A stretch of 64,000 nucleotides of DNA from assembly GCF_014203355.1 (NCBI RefSeq), contig NZ_JACHIR010000001.1, forward strand, positions 1,862,038 to 1,926,037, in the 5' to 3' direction. Position numbers and translations under genes: made by a program. This DNA comes from Kutzneria kofuensis (GTDB taxonomy: Bacteria > Actinomycetota > Actinomycetes > Mycobacteriales > Pseudonocardiaceae). Below, in pieces: positions 33,623 through 42,245 of this stretch; within the stretch, counting starts at the first letter, position 1, and each line of letters starts with the position of its first letter. Under the pieces are notes generated by a model. That model was not told where the DNA came from, made no database searches, and saw only the letters and a program-made list of their open reading frames with translations.

Positions 33623-34375
33623 TCAGTAGCCGCCGCCACCGCCGCCGGAGTTGCCGTAGCCACCGTTGTTGTTGGCGTTCGGGTCGGTGCCCGTGTTGCC
33701 GGCGCCGGGGTTGTCGGCGGGCGGCGGGGTCTGCGCCGGCACGGTCGGGGCCGGCGGCGGCGTGGCCGGCACGCAGGTCAGGTTCTTCTTGCCGGCCGAG
33801 TCGATGACCCACCAGGTGTTGCCGACGGCCTGGCCGGCCCACTTGCCCGGCTCCTTCTCGTTGGAGAAGTTGTACAGCGGCCAGCCCGCGAGGGTCACCT
33901 GCATGGTGCCGTCGGGACGGGCGACGGTGCCGACCAGCGACGGGTCGACGCCGGCGATCACCGGGGTGCCGTTGGTCAGCACCGGCGGCCAGATCAGCGC
34001 GCAGGTGTCGACGCAGTTGGACTTGGGCGGGTTCGCGGTGTCCTTGTCGAAACGGTAGAGCACGAATCCCTTGCTGTCCTCGATGACGGAGCCCATCTTG
34101 GGGATGGACGTCGAGGTCAGCTGCGCCGGTCCGAGCGCGTTCGCGGCCGGGGCACCGTTGGCCGAGGTGGTCGGCGCGGCCGGGTTGCCGCTGGCCGGGG
34201 CGGACGAGGACGGTGCACCCAACTGCACGGTGACCGGGGACTGGGCGGCGGCGTTCGTCACCGAACCGGGACCCGACTGAGTAGCCCCCAGCTCCTGGAT
34301 GCCGAGCCAGGTCAGTGCGGTCACGGCGGTCAGGCCGCTGGCGATACCGATCGCGATACGACGGCCTCGTGTCAC
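33623..34375 (-). CDS. Secreted repeat (YX4D, COG4315-type) protein
   Basis: A 250-residue exported protein. The N-terminus has a membrane segment (IAIGIASGLTAVTALTWLGI) serving as a signal or anchor, then a Ser/Ala/Pro-rich linker to about residue 85. Two copies of the secreted repeat motif follow (FVLYRFDKDTANPPKSNC, VDTCALIWPPVL, and WPLYNFSNEKEPG, NTWWVIDSAGKK). The C-terminus is Pro- then Gly/Asn-rich. Such domains occur in lipoproteins near redox genes; function unknown. GTG 34375 has GGAGG 7 nt upstream. Confidence 0.85.
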   Translation of the reverse strand: MTRGRRIAIGIASGLTAVTALTWLGIQELGATQSGPGSVTNAAAQSPVTVQLGAPSSSAPASGNPAAPTTSANGAPAANALGPAQLTSTSIPKMGSVIEDSKGFVLYRFDKDTANPPKSNCVDTCALIWPPVLTNGTPVIAGVDPSLVGTVARPDGTMQVTLAGWPLYNFSNEKEPGKWAGQAVGNTWWVIDSAGKKNLTCVPATPPPAPTVPAQTPPPADNPGAGNTGTDPNANNNGGYGNSGGGGGGY

Positions 34376-34633
34376 GAGAAGCCTCCGTGGGTAGGAAGTG
34401 GTGCCTTGCTGCCCACGATTACGACCTCCGGGCGCGACCGGTTCACCGGCCCGGCAGAAAAAGAATCAGGCGATTCGCACGCTTGGTCGGACACGGGGCG
34501 TGATGTTCACCCGGCCGTGACCGACTCCCAGGTTCCTCCTAGGAAGCGTCCAGCGTGCTCGCACAGTGGGCCGCCATACCTGAACGTGGGCTCGATCCAG
34601 AGCCGTACCGCGACTGGGGTCAGGTGGTCTGAC

Positions 34634-35893
34634 ATGAGTGGAGCGGCCGTTGCCGGCGAACGCGGCGACACCGACACGGGGCACTGGTCGGTGGGCAGAA
34701 CCGCGACCGTGGACGTCGTCGTTCCGGTCTACAACGAGGAGCGCTCGCTGCCGGGGTGCATCGAGGTGCTGCACGGCTTCCTCACCGAGCAGTTCCCGTT
34801 CGAGTGGACGATCACGGTGGCCGACAACGCCAGCACCGACGGCACGCTGGACGTGGCCAACGAGCTCGCCGACAAGTTCCCGGGCGTGCGGGTGCTGCAC
34901 CTGGACCGCAAGGGCCGCGGCCTGGCGCTGCGCAAGGCGTGGGGCTGGAGCGACGCGGACATCGTCGTCTACATGGACGTGGACCTGTCCACCGGCCTGG
35001 ACGCGCTGCTGCCGCTGGTCGCTCCGCTGGTCAACGGCCACTCGGACGTGGCGATCGGGTCGCGGCTGGCGCCGGGTTCGCGCACCGTCCGCGGCCCCAA
35101 GCGGGAGATGATCTCCCGCTGCTACAACGCGATGATCCGGCTCTCGCACGGCGCCAAGTTCTCCGACGCCCAGTGCGGCTTCAAGGCCGCGCGCACCGAC
35201 GTGGTCCGCCGGCTGCTGCCGCACATCGCCGACGACTCCTGGTTCTTCGACACCGAGCTGCTGCTGCTCGCCGAGCACAACGGCCTGCGGGTGCACGAGG
35301 TGCCGGTGGACTGGGTCGAGGACGTCGACACCCGGGTGCACGTGGCCAAGACGGCCAGCGAGGACATCCGCGGCCTGATCCGGGTCGCACGCGCGAAGGC
35401 GACCGGCTCGGCCCGCGTCGAGAACCTGCCCCGCCGGCCCGCGCCGAAGCCCGCGCACCCGGACGCGGTGGTGGCCCGCCGCGAGACCGGCCTGCTGTGG
35501 CAGCTGCTGTCGTTCGCGGCGATCGGCGCGGTGTCGACGGTCGCCAATCTCGCGCTGTACGGCATCATGCGGACGTGGTGGCCCGCGCTGGCGGCGAACT
35601 TCGTCGCGCTCACCGTGACGACGCTGCTGAACACGGAGGCCAACCGCCGCTTCACCTTCCTGCGGTCCACCGGCTCCACCGGCCGGGTCCACCTGCAGGG
35701 CCTGATCGTCTTCGCCCTGTACTACGCGTTCACCTCGGGCGCGCTGCTCGCGCTCGGCGCCTTCGACCCGACCGCGTCGAAGGCGTTGGAACTGCTGGTG
35801 CTGCTGGCGTCCTCGCTGATCGGCACCGCGGCCCGGTTCGTGCTGCTGCGCGCCTGGGTCTTCAAGAACACCGGTAAGGAAGGAAACGCATGA
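34634..35893 (+). CDS. Bifunctional GT2 glycosyltransferase / GtrA-like protein
   Basis: A 419-residue fusion. Residues 25-250 are a GT-A fold GT2 domain (VDVVVPVYNEERSL, DNASTDGTLDVANE, YMDVDLSTGL as DxD), of the polyprenyl-phosphate sugar synthase type. From about residue 280 the GtrA domain supplies four membrane helices and ends with RFVLLRAWVFKNTG. It likely makes a lipid-linked sugar and flips or presents it to the GT39 enzyme encoded next (ATGA overlap). ATG 34634 has AGGTGG 7 nt upstream. The acceptor is unknown. Confidence 0.9.
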   Translation: MSGAAVAGERGDTDTGHWSVGRTATVDVVVPVYNEERSLPGCIEVLHGFLTEQFPFEWTITVADNASTDGTLDVANELADKFPGVRVLHLDRKGRGLALRKAWGWSDADIVVYMDVDLSTGLDALLPLVAPLVNGHSDVAIGSRLAPGSRTVRGPKREMISRCYNAMIRLSHGAKFSDAQCGFKAARTDVVRRLLPHIADDSWFFDTELLLLAEHNGLRVHEVPVDWVEDVDTRVHVAKTASEDIRGLIRVARAKATGSARVENLPRRPAPKPAHPDAVVARRETGLLWQLLSFAAIGAVSTVANLALYGIMRTWWPALAANFVALTVTTLLNTEANRRFTFLRSTGSTGRVHLQGLIVFALYYAFTSGALLALGAFDPTASKALELLVLLASSLIGTAARFVLLRAWVFKNTGKEGNA

Positions 35894-38073
35894 CGACGGC
35901 CGCGGAAGCGACCGCGCCACCGGCGGGCCCGGCGACTCCCCGCGAGTCGCCGGGCCAACGGCTGCGCTGGCGTCCGTACGCGCTGGCGGCGATCCTGGTG
36001 GTCGCCACGGTGCTGTACGGGTGGGACATCTGGGGATCCGGCTGGGGCAACGAGTTCTACTCGGCGGCCGTGAAGTCCATGTCGCAGGGGCTGACCAACT
36101 TCGTGTTCGGCTCGTACGACCCGGCCGGCGTGGTCACCGTGGACAAGCCGCCGCTGGGCCTGTGGCCGCAGGTGGTCTCGGTGTGGATCTTCGGTTGGCA
36201 CGCCTGGGCCCTGGCGCTGCCGCAGGCCGTGGAAGGCGTGGCGGCGGTTTTCCTGTTGCACCGCACGGTTCGCCGCTGGGCCGGCGAGAACGTGGCGCTG
36301 ATCTCCGCGGCCGCGCTGGCGCTGACGCCGATCACCGTGGCGATCGACCGGGTGAACAACCCGGACGCCGCGCTGACGCTGCTCTGCGTCGCTGCCGCGT
36401 ACGCGTTCACGCGGTCCGTGGAGGTCGGCATCCCGGCCCGCAGCGCGACCAAGTGGTTGCTGCAGGCGGCTTTCTGGGTGGGCTGCGGGTTCCTCACCAA
36501 GAGCCTGGCCGCGTGGATGATCGTGCCGGCGCTGGGCGTGGGATATCTGTTCGGGCGCAACGCTTCGTGGGGACGGCGGCTCGCGGATCTGGCGGCGGCC
36601 GGTGGCGTGTTGCTGGTGAGCTCGTTCTGGTGGGTCCTGCTGACGGTGGTGTGGCCGAGCCCGAAGCCGTACGTGGGCGGCAGCACCGACGGCGGCGAGC
36701 TGTCGCTGATCTTCGGCTACAACGGGCTGGGGCGGGTGTTCGGCGAGAACATCGGCCGCGGCGGTGCGCCGGCGGGCGGACGGGGCGGATTCCCCGGCGG
36801 CGCGGGTGGAGGCACCGGCGGTGCAGGTGGCTTCCCGGGCGGTGGTGCCCCGAGCGGTGGCGCTCCTGGAGGCGGCTTCCGCGGTGGTGACTTCCCTGGT
36901 GGTGGCTTCCCGGGCGGCGGGGGTCGAGGCGGCGGCGGTGGCTTCGGCGGGTTCGCTCAGGGCAACGGCATCACGCGCATGTTCGGGGAGGAGGTCGGCG
37001 GCCAGATCAGCTGGCTGATGCCGCTGGGCCTGTTCGTGCTGGCGGTCGTCGCCGTGGCCGGGGTGCTGTCGTGGCGTCGCCAGCTGCCGGCCGATCACCA
37101 GCGGCGCGCCGGCTGGTTCCTGTGGGGCACCTGGCTGATCGTGCTGAGCCTGGTGTTCAGCTTCCAACAGGGCATCTTCCACCAGTACTACACGACGCAG
37201 CTGGGCCCGGCGATCGCGGCGCTCACCGGCGGCGGCCTCGCGCTGTTGTGGCGGTACTACCGCCATCCGGTCGGCCTGAGCTGGCTGCTGCTGCCCGCCG
37301 GCATCGTGCTGACGGCGGCATGGGCGTGGGTGCTGGTGTCGCGGGACACGTCGTGGAACGGCTGGCTGCGGTACGCGGTCGCGGCCGTCGCGGCGATCGC
37401 GGTGATCGGTCTGGTCCTGGCGAAGGTGATCAACCTTCCGGGTGCTCGCACCGCGGCGGTGCTGGGCATCGTCGCCGTGCTGCTCGCGCCGGGCGTGTGG
37501 TCGGCGGCCGCGGCGGTCGACTCCGGCAGCGCCGGCGGCCCGGGCGGCCTGGCCACCGCGGGCCCACCCGGTGGCGGCTTCGGAGGCGGCGGCGCGGGCC
37601 GTCGGGGCGGTGGAAACCGCGGCGGCTTCCCGGGCTTCCCCGGCGGCGAGCAGCCGTCACAGGGGCAGCTCGAACAGATGATGCAGCGTTTCGGCGGCGG
37701 TCGCGGCGGCGGCAACACCCTCACCGCCGAGGACCGGAAGATCCTCGACTACGTCACGAAGAACGCCCCCAACGCCAAGATCAAGCTGGCGGTCGAGGGC
37801 GGCGCGATGGCGTCCGAGACGTTCATCGTCAACAGCGACGTGACGGTGATCGGCATGGGCGGCTTCATGGGCACCGACAACGCCCCGAGTGTCGACCTGC
37901 TGACGCAGTGGAAGTCGCAAGGCGCCCTCGGTTTCGTGTTGACGGGTGAACGCGGCCGGGGCGGCGGCGTCGCGCAGGAGCGCACGCAGTGGGTGGAGCA
38001 GAACTGCAAGGTGGTGCCGCCGAGCGCGTACGGCGGCGGCGCCCAGACCCTGTACGACTGCCTGGCCAAATAG
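35890..38073 (+). CDS. GT39 family membrane glycosyltransferase with Gly-rich inserts
   Basis: A 727-residue integral membrane enzyme of the ArnT/PMT class: YGWDIWGSGWGNEFYSAAVK with the external acidic/aromatic loop, then AGVVTVDKPPLGLWPQVV and a run of helices. It would transfer sugar from a polyprenyl phosphate to an exported acceptor, using the product of the GT2-GtrA protein. Two low-complexity Gly-rich loops interrupt it, at about residues 290-360 and 557-612. ATG 35890 overlaps the upstream stop (ATGA). It ends in a terminator. The Gly-rich DNA is repetitive. Confidence 0.88.
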   Translation: MTTAAEATAPPAGPATPRESPGQRLRWRPYALAAILVVATVLYGWDIWGSGWGNEFYSAAVKSMSQGLTNFVFGSYDPAGVVTVDKPPLGLWPQVVSVWIFGWHAWALALPQAVEGVAAVFLLHRTVRRWAGENVALISAAALALTPITVAIDRVNNPDAALTLLCVAAAYAFTRSVEVGIPARSATKWLLQAAFWVGCGFLTKSLAAWMIVPALGVGYLFGRNASWGRRLADLAAAGGVLLVSSFWWVLLTVVWPSPKPYVGGSTDGGELSLIFGYNGLGRVFGENIGRGGAPAGGRGGFPGGAGGGTGGAGGFPGGGAPSGGAPGGGFRGGDFPGGGFPGGGGRGGGGGFGGFAQGNGITRMFGEEVGGQISWLMPLGLFVLAVVAVAGVLSWRRQLPADHQRRAGWFLWGTWLIVLSLVFSFQQGIFHQYYTTQLGPAIAALTGGGLALLWRYYRHPVGLSWLLLPAGIVLTAAWAWVLVSRDTSWNGWLRYAVAAVAAIAVIGLVLAKVINLPGARTAAVLGIVAVLLAPGVWSAAAAVDSGSAGGPGGLATAGPPGGGFGGGGAGRRGGGNRGGFPGFPGGEQPSQGQLEQMMQRFGGGRGGGNTLTAEDRKILDYVTKNAPNAKIKLAVEGGAMASETFIVNSDVTVIGMGGFMGTDNAPSVDLLTQWKSQGALGFVLTGERGRGGGVAQERTQWVEQNCKVVPPSAYGGGAQTLYDCLAK

Positions 38074-38077
38074 GACA

Positions 38078-38114
38078 GAACGGCGGCGGGATCTCCCGGA
38101 TCCCGCCGCTGTTC
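38078..38114 (+). terminator. Terminator after the GT39 gene
   Basis: GAACgGCGGCGGGATC pairs with GATCCCGCCGCTGTTC around a CTCCCG-type loop, 5 nt after the stop. A T-tract is nearly absent. It separates the glycosyltransferases from the regulator pair. Confidence 0.7.
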
Positions 38115-38162
38115 TCAGGCTGTTCCCAGCGACCTCACAGGTTGGCCGACCATGCTGGGCGG

Positions 38163-38891
38163 GTGGGCACACCGACCGTACCGCCGCCGGCGACCGTCCT
38201 GGTCGTCGACGACGAGCCGAACATCCTGGAGCTGCTGTCGGCCGCGCTGCGGCTGAGCGGCTTCGACGTGCACGCCGCCGACACCGGGGTGGCGGCGCTG
38301 AGCGCGGCGGCGCAGGTCAGACCGGACATCGTCGTGCTGGACGTGATGCTGCCCGACTACGACGGGTTCACGCTGGCGCGCATGCTGCGGGCCGGCAACG
38401 ACCGGGTGCCGGTGCTGTTCCTGACCGCCCGCGACGCCGTCGAGGACCGCATCGCCGGGCTCACCGCTGGCGGCGACGACTACGTGACCAAGCCGTTCAG
38501 CCTGGAGGAGGTCGTGCTGCGGCTGCGGGCGATCCTGCGCCGCACGCACGCCCTGGACGATCCCGAGCCCAACGACGGCAAGCTGCGCTACGCCGACCTG
38601 GAACTGGACGAGGACGCGCACGAGGTGCGACGCGGCGGCCGGGAGATCCGGTTGTCCCCCACCGAGTTCAACCTGCTGCGCTACCTGCTCGTCAACGCGG
38701 AGAAGGTGGTCAGCAAGACGCAGATCCTGGACCGCGTGTGGAACTACGACTTCGGCGGCGACAGCCGGATCGTCGAGTCGTACATCTCGTACCTACGGCG
38801 CAAGGTGGACGGCACCGGACAGCCGCTGCTGCACACGATTCGGGGCGTCGGCTACACCTTGCGGCTGCCGCGGGCCGACGGCGACCACTGA
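38163..38891 (+). CDS. OmpR family response regulator
   Basis: A 242-residue regulator. The receiver has VVDDEPN near the start, phosphorylation site Asp60 (VVLDVMLPDYDG), and Thr/Lys switch residues in LFLTARDAVED and DYVTKPFS. The C-terminal winged helix ends in RVWNYDFGGDSRIVESYISY and GVGYTLRLP. Paired with the histidine kinase that follows 1 nt past its stop. GTG 38163 is chosen, with no obvious Shine-Dalgarno. It resembles mycobacterial TrcR-type regulators. Confidence 0.9.
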   Translation: MGTPTVPPPATVLVVDDEPNILELLSAALRLSGFDVHAADTGVAALSAAAQVRPDIVVLDVMLPDYDGFTLARMLRAGNDRVPVLFLTARDAVEDRIAGLTAGGDDYVTKPFSLEEVVLRLRAILRRTHALDDPEPNDGKLRYADLELDEDAHEVRRGGREIRLSPTEFNLLRYLLVNAEKVVSKTQILDRVWNYDFGGDSRIVESYISYLRRKVDGTGQPLLHTIRGVGYTLRLPRADGDH

Positions 38892-38892
38892 C

Positions 38893-40368
38893 ATGGCCCG
38901 CAGACCCTGGACGCTGCGTACCCGGCTGTTGGTGTCACTGCTGGCGTTCGCGGCGGTCGGGCTGGCGTTGTTCGGCGCGGTGACGGGGTTGCTGCTGCGG
39001 CAGCAGTTGCTGGCCCGTATCGACGCACAGCTGCAGGAGAGCGCCGCGAAGGCGGTGTCCCGGGACCGGCCGCCGCCGCGGCCGTTGCCCGCCAACGCCT
39101 ACCCGTCGCTGCCGACCAATTTCCGGGTCTACTTCTTCGATCCCTACGGCAACGCCGGGTTCCAGCAGAAGCCGGACCAGAACGAGACGGCGATGCCGCA
39201 GCTGCCGCCGATGACGATCGCCTCGGTGCGGCAGCACGGCACGAAGCCGTTCACCACCGAGGACGTCGCCGGATCCGGGCAGTGGCGGGTGATCGTCGCC
39301 GTGCAGGAGCCGAACCGGTGGCAGCCGAGCGGCGGAACCGTTGCCGTGGTGGCGATGCTGGGCGACACCGAGTCCACTGTGGTCAACCTCGCCGGCATCG
39401 AGGTGGTGTCCGGCGTGGTGTTGTTGCTGCTGCTCGGGCTGACCGGGCTGATCGTCGTCCGGATCGGGCTGCGGCCGCTGACCCGGATCGAGCACACCGC
39501 CCAGGCCATCGCCGCCGGGGAGCTCGACCGGCGGGTGGCCGACACCGATCCCCGCACCGAGACCGGCCGGCTCGGCGCGTCGCTGAACGTGATGCTGGCC
39601 CGGATCTCCGCCGCGCTGACGGCCAGCGCCCAGTCCGAGCAGCGGCTACGCCGGTTCGTCGCCGACGCCTCCCACGAGCTGCGCACCCCGCTGACGTCCA
39701 TCCGCGGCTTCGCCGAGCTCTACCGGCGCGGCGGCGCCCGGGAAACCGCCGACGTGGAGCGGCTGATGGCCCGGATCGAGAGCGAGGCGATCCGGATGGG
39801 GCTGCTCGTGGAGGACCTGCTCATGCTGGCCCGCCTCGACCAGGAGCGGTCGCTCGACTTCGCCGAGGTCGACCTGCTCGTGGTCGCCGCCGATGCCGTG
39901 CACGACGCCCGTGCCGCGACGCCCGAGCGGGACATCGTGCTGGAGGCTCCGCACGGCGCCGTCCGGGTCATCGGCGACGAGCACAAGCTTCGGCAGGTCG
40001 TGATGAACCTCGTGACCAATGCCGTCACGCACACCCCCGCCGACGCCTCCGTACGCGTCGCCGTGCGGCAGGAACGGACCCGGCCCAGCAACCACGCCGT
40101 CGCCGTGGCCGGCGGCGAGCTGCCCAAGACGTCCCGGTTCGCCGTGCTGGAGGTGATCGACACCGGCCCCGGCATCCCCGAGGACCAGGGCAAGCTCGTG
40201 TTCGACCGGTTCTACCGCGCCGACCAGGCCCGGTCCCGCGCCAACGGCGGCTCCGGCCTGGGCCTGGCCATCACCGCGGCGATCCTGGAGGCGCACTCGG
40301 GCCGTGTCGAACTGATCAGCTCGCCCGGCCAGGGCACCAGGTTCCGCGTCCTGCTGGCCCCGGCCTGA
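38893..40368 (+). CDS. Sensor histidine kinase
   Basis: A 491-residue membrane kinase. Helix 1 is residues 11-36 and helix 2 about 172-194, enclosing an external sensor domain of about 135 residues. HAMP follows (LGLTGLIVVRIGLRPLTR). The H-box is VADASHELRTPLTSIRGF with His261. The ATPase has NLVTNAVTHTP, DTGPGIPEDQ and GGSGLGLAI. It partners the OmpR regulator upstream. An incomplete repeat element follows its stop directly. Confidence 0.92.
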   Translation: MARRPWTLRTRLLVSLLAFAAVGLALFGAVTGLLLRQQLLARIDAQLQESAAKAVSRDRPPPRPLPANAYPSLPTNFRVYFFDPYGNAGFQQKPDQNETAMPQLPPMTIASVRQHGTKPFTTEDVAGSGQWRVIVAVQEPNRWQPSGGTVAVVAMLGDTESTVVNLAGIEVVSGVVLLLLLGLTGLIVVRIGLRPLTRIEHTAQAIAAGELDRRVADTDPRTETGRLGASLNVMLARISAALTASAQSEQRLRRFVADASHELRTPLTSIRGFAELYRRGGARETADVERLMARIESEAIRMGLLVEDLLMLARLDQERSLDFAEVDLLVVAADAVHDARAATPERDIVLEAPHGAVRVIGDEHKLRQVVMNLVTNAVTHTPADASVRVAVRQERTRPSNHAVAVAGGELPKTSRFAVLEVIDTGPGIPEDQGKLVFDRFYRADQARSRANGGSGLGLAITAAILEAHSGRVELISSPGQGTRFRVLLAPA

Positions 40369-40415
40369 CCCCGGCGAGTCACGCTCTCCGGCACACCGAA
40401 TGCGGGTTTCCGGCA
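40369..40415 (+). repeat. Stop-adjacent repeat, single-arm copy 4
   Basis: CCCCGGCGAGTCACGCTCT, GCACACCGAATGC and TTTCCGGCA follow the kinase stop with no gap. No second arm is present. A separate hairpin CCCGGCCG...CGGCCGGG (40420-40445) completes the terminator-like structure. Confidence 0.75.
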
Positions 40416-40459
40416 GACTCCCGGCCGTTCCGGCGAGCGGCCGGGACATCCCGTTCCGC

Positions 40460-41245
40460 CTAGGCGCCGGGAACAGTGCCGCCCCGCACGGCCCGCTCGC
40501 GGTCGGCTCCCGGCCCGATGCTGGTGAACAGCGCCCACTGCAGGCCGGCGATGACCAGCCCGCTGATCAGGAACACCGGGAACACCAGGTCGAACGCGTC
40601 GGCGTCCACCGGCGCGGGCCGGGACGGGATCACCACGACGTGCACGGCGGCCATCCCCGTGTAGTGCATCCCGCTCACCGCGATGGCCATGACCACGCCG
40701 GCGCCCAACCGCGCGAGCGTGCCCCGCACGACCACGGTGAACCAGAACGCCACCGTCGCGGCCACCACGGCGATCACCACGGACAGCGCCACCAGCAGCG
40801 GGTCGTAGCCGATGTCGCCCTGGAAGCGGACCGCGGCCATGCCCAGGTAGTGCATGAACGCGACGCCCACGCCGGCCACCGCGCCGGCGCACAGCAGCCG
40901 CGGCCCGCTGAACCGTCGCAGGGTCACCTGGGAGAGGCCGACGAAGACGACGCCGATGCTGACCACTGCGGACAACACCGTCAGCCACACCGAGTAGCGC
41001 ACCTGGGTTCCGGTGATGGAGAAGCCGTACATGGCGATGAAGTGCATGAGCCAGATCGCCACGCCGCCGATGGCGACGGCGCCGCCCGCCGTCCACAGCA
41101 TCGCGACCCGGTGGCCGCGGTCCCGGTGGGCCCGCGCCGCGCAGGACAGGCCGATCAGTGAGCCGACGAACGAGGTGACGCAGGCGAGCACCACGGGCCA
41201 CGGGCCCATCGAGAAGTGCTGCATCGTTCCGTGGTCCATGATCAT
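40460..41245 (-). CDS. MHYT domain membrane protein
   Basis: A 261-residue integral membrane sensor. Three copies of the MHYT signature are visible (MHFIAMYGF, MHYLGMAAV, MHYTGMAAV), each in a pair of helices, a pattern proposed to bind a metal (copper) and sense oxygen, CO or NO. The C-terminus carries no GGDEF, EAL or kinase domain. ATG 41245 overlaps the stop of the GTPase gene (ATGA). It closes a conservon-like operon, taking the place usually held by other members. Confidence 0.88.
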   Translation of the reverse strand: MIMDHGTMQHFSMGPWPVVLACVTSFVGSLIGLSCAARAHRDRGHRVAMLWTAGGAVAIGGVAIWLMHFIAMYGFSITGTQVRYSVWLTVLSAVVSIGVVFVGLSQVTLRRFSGPRLLCAGAVAGVGVAFMHYLGMAAVRFQGDIGYDPLLVALSVVIAVVAATVAFWFTVVVRGTLARLGAGVVMAIAVSGMHYTGMAAVHVVVIPSRPAPVDADAFDLVFPVFLISGLVIAGLQWALFTSIGPGADRERAVRGGTVPGA

Positions 41246-41829
41246 GACGGCCTCGATCCGGTCGTCGGCGACCATTGCCGCGTCGCGTGCTCGACGAGGT
41301 CGGTCAGCACGTCGCGGACGGCGCACCGCTCCCGCACGTCGCAGTCCACCACGGGTACGACGGGGGAAAGCCGCAGCACCGCGCGGATCTCGTCCGTGGT
41401 GTGGCCGGCGGCGTCGTGGCGGCGGTTGACCACGACCACGAACGGCATCCCGAACCGGTCGAAGTAGTCGATGGCGGCGAGGGACTCGGCCAGCCGGGCA
41501 CAGTCCACGAGCAGCACCGCGCCCATGGCGCCGCGGGCGATGTCGTCCCACATGAACCAGAGCCGACTCCGGCCCGGGGTGCCGAACAGGTAGAGCGCCG
41601 GCCCGGCGTCCAGGGTGACGCGGCCGAAGTCCAGCGCCACCGTGGTGGTGGGCTTGCCGGTCGGCGTCGCGGCATCGTCGACGCCACGGCCGGTCTCGGT
41701 GATCTCCGCCTCCGTGGTCAGCGGCTCGATCTCGGACACCGCCCCGACGAACGTCGTCTTGCCCACGGCGAACCCGCCGGTGACCATGATCTTGGTGGGC
41801 GTCATGGGACGCACCGGTGCGAGGGTCAC
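41242..41829 (-). CDS. Conservon GTPase (CvnD-like)
   Basis: A 195-residue ATP/GTP-binding protein. Walker A is GGFAVGKTT (18-26), the second motif is LDFGRVTL, DxxG-like LFGTPGRSRLWFMW, and the base-specificity region is VVVVNRRHD. Conservon GTPases cycle on a membrane complex with CvnA kinase and CvnB roadblock proteins. GTG 41829 overlaps the roadblock stop (GTGA). Usually a DUF742 gene lies between; it is absent here. Confidence 0.88.
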   Translation of the reverse strand: MTLAPVRPMTPTKIMVTGGFAVGKTTFVGAVSEIEPLTTEAEITETGRGVDDAATPTGKPTTTVALDFGRVTLDAGPALYLFGTPGRSRLWFMWDDIARGAMGAVLLVDCARLAESLAAIDYFDRFGMPFVVVVNRRHDAAGHTTDEIRAVLRLSPVVPVVDCDVRERCAVRDVLTDLVEHATRQWSPTTGSRPS

Positions 41830-42245
41830 GGCGTCGACTCCAGGTTCGTTCTCAGCTCGGGCGTCAACAGCCGCCCGACCTTCTGCCGCAGCGCCATCAT
41901 CTCGTAGGCGAGCACGCCGATGTCGCTGTCCGGCGAGGCGAGCACCGCCAGGCACGAGCCCTCGCTGACGGTCATCGTCAACAGCAGGCCACGGCGCATC
42001 TCGACCACCGTCTGGTCCACTTCGCCGCCCTCGAACAGCGTCGCCGCGCCCTTGGTCAGGCTCTGCAGGCCGGACACCACCGCAGCCAACTGGTCCGCGC
42101 GGTCGCGCGGCAGCGAGTCGGAGGCGCTGAGCAGCAGACCGTCGCTGGAGACCACCACGGTGTGCGCGGCGCCCGGCGTGCTCCTGGTGAACGAGCTGAG
42201 CAGCCAGGTGAATTCGTCCGATGTGGACAGACTCGGGGTTGTCAC
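41826..42245 (-). CDS. Roadblock/LC7 domain protein (CvnB-like)
   Basis: A 139-residue dynein-light-chain-type regulator. The start reads LSTSDEFTWLLSSFTRSTPG, followed by AAHTVVVSSDGLLLSAS and then AVVSGLQSLTKGAATLF. These proteins stimulate the GTPase of conservon complexes. GTG 42245 overlaps the sensor gene stop by GTGA, and its stop overlaps the GTPase start, so the three are translationally coupled. Confidence 0.9.
   Translation of the reverse strand: MTTPSLSTSDEFTWLLSSFTRSTPGAAHTVVVSSDGLLLSASDSLPRDRADQLAAVVSGLQSLTKGAATLFEGGEVDQTVVEMRRGLLLTMTVSEGSCLAVLASPDSDIGVLAYEMMALRQKVGRLLTPELRTNLESTP

Noticed and set aside
36764-36960. Repeated GGCGGTGGC-type units considered as a repeat array
   Set aside because: In frame with the glycosyltransferase, coding for a Gly-rich loop; not a CRISPR or intergenic repeat.
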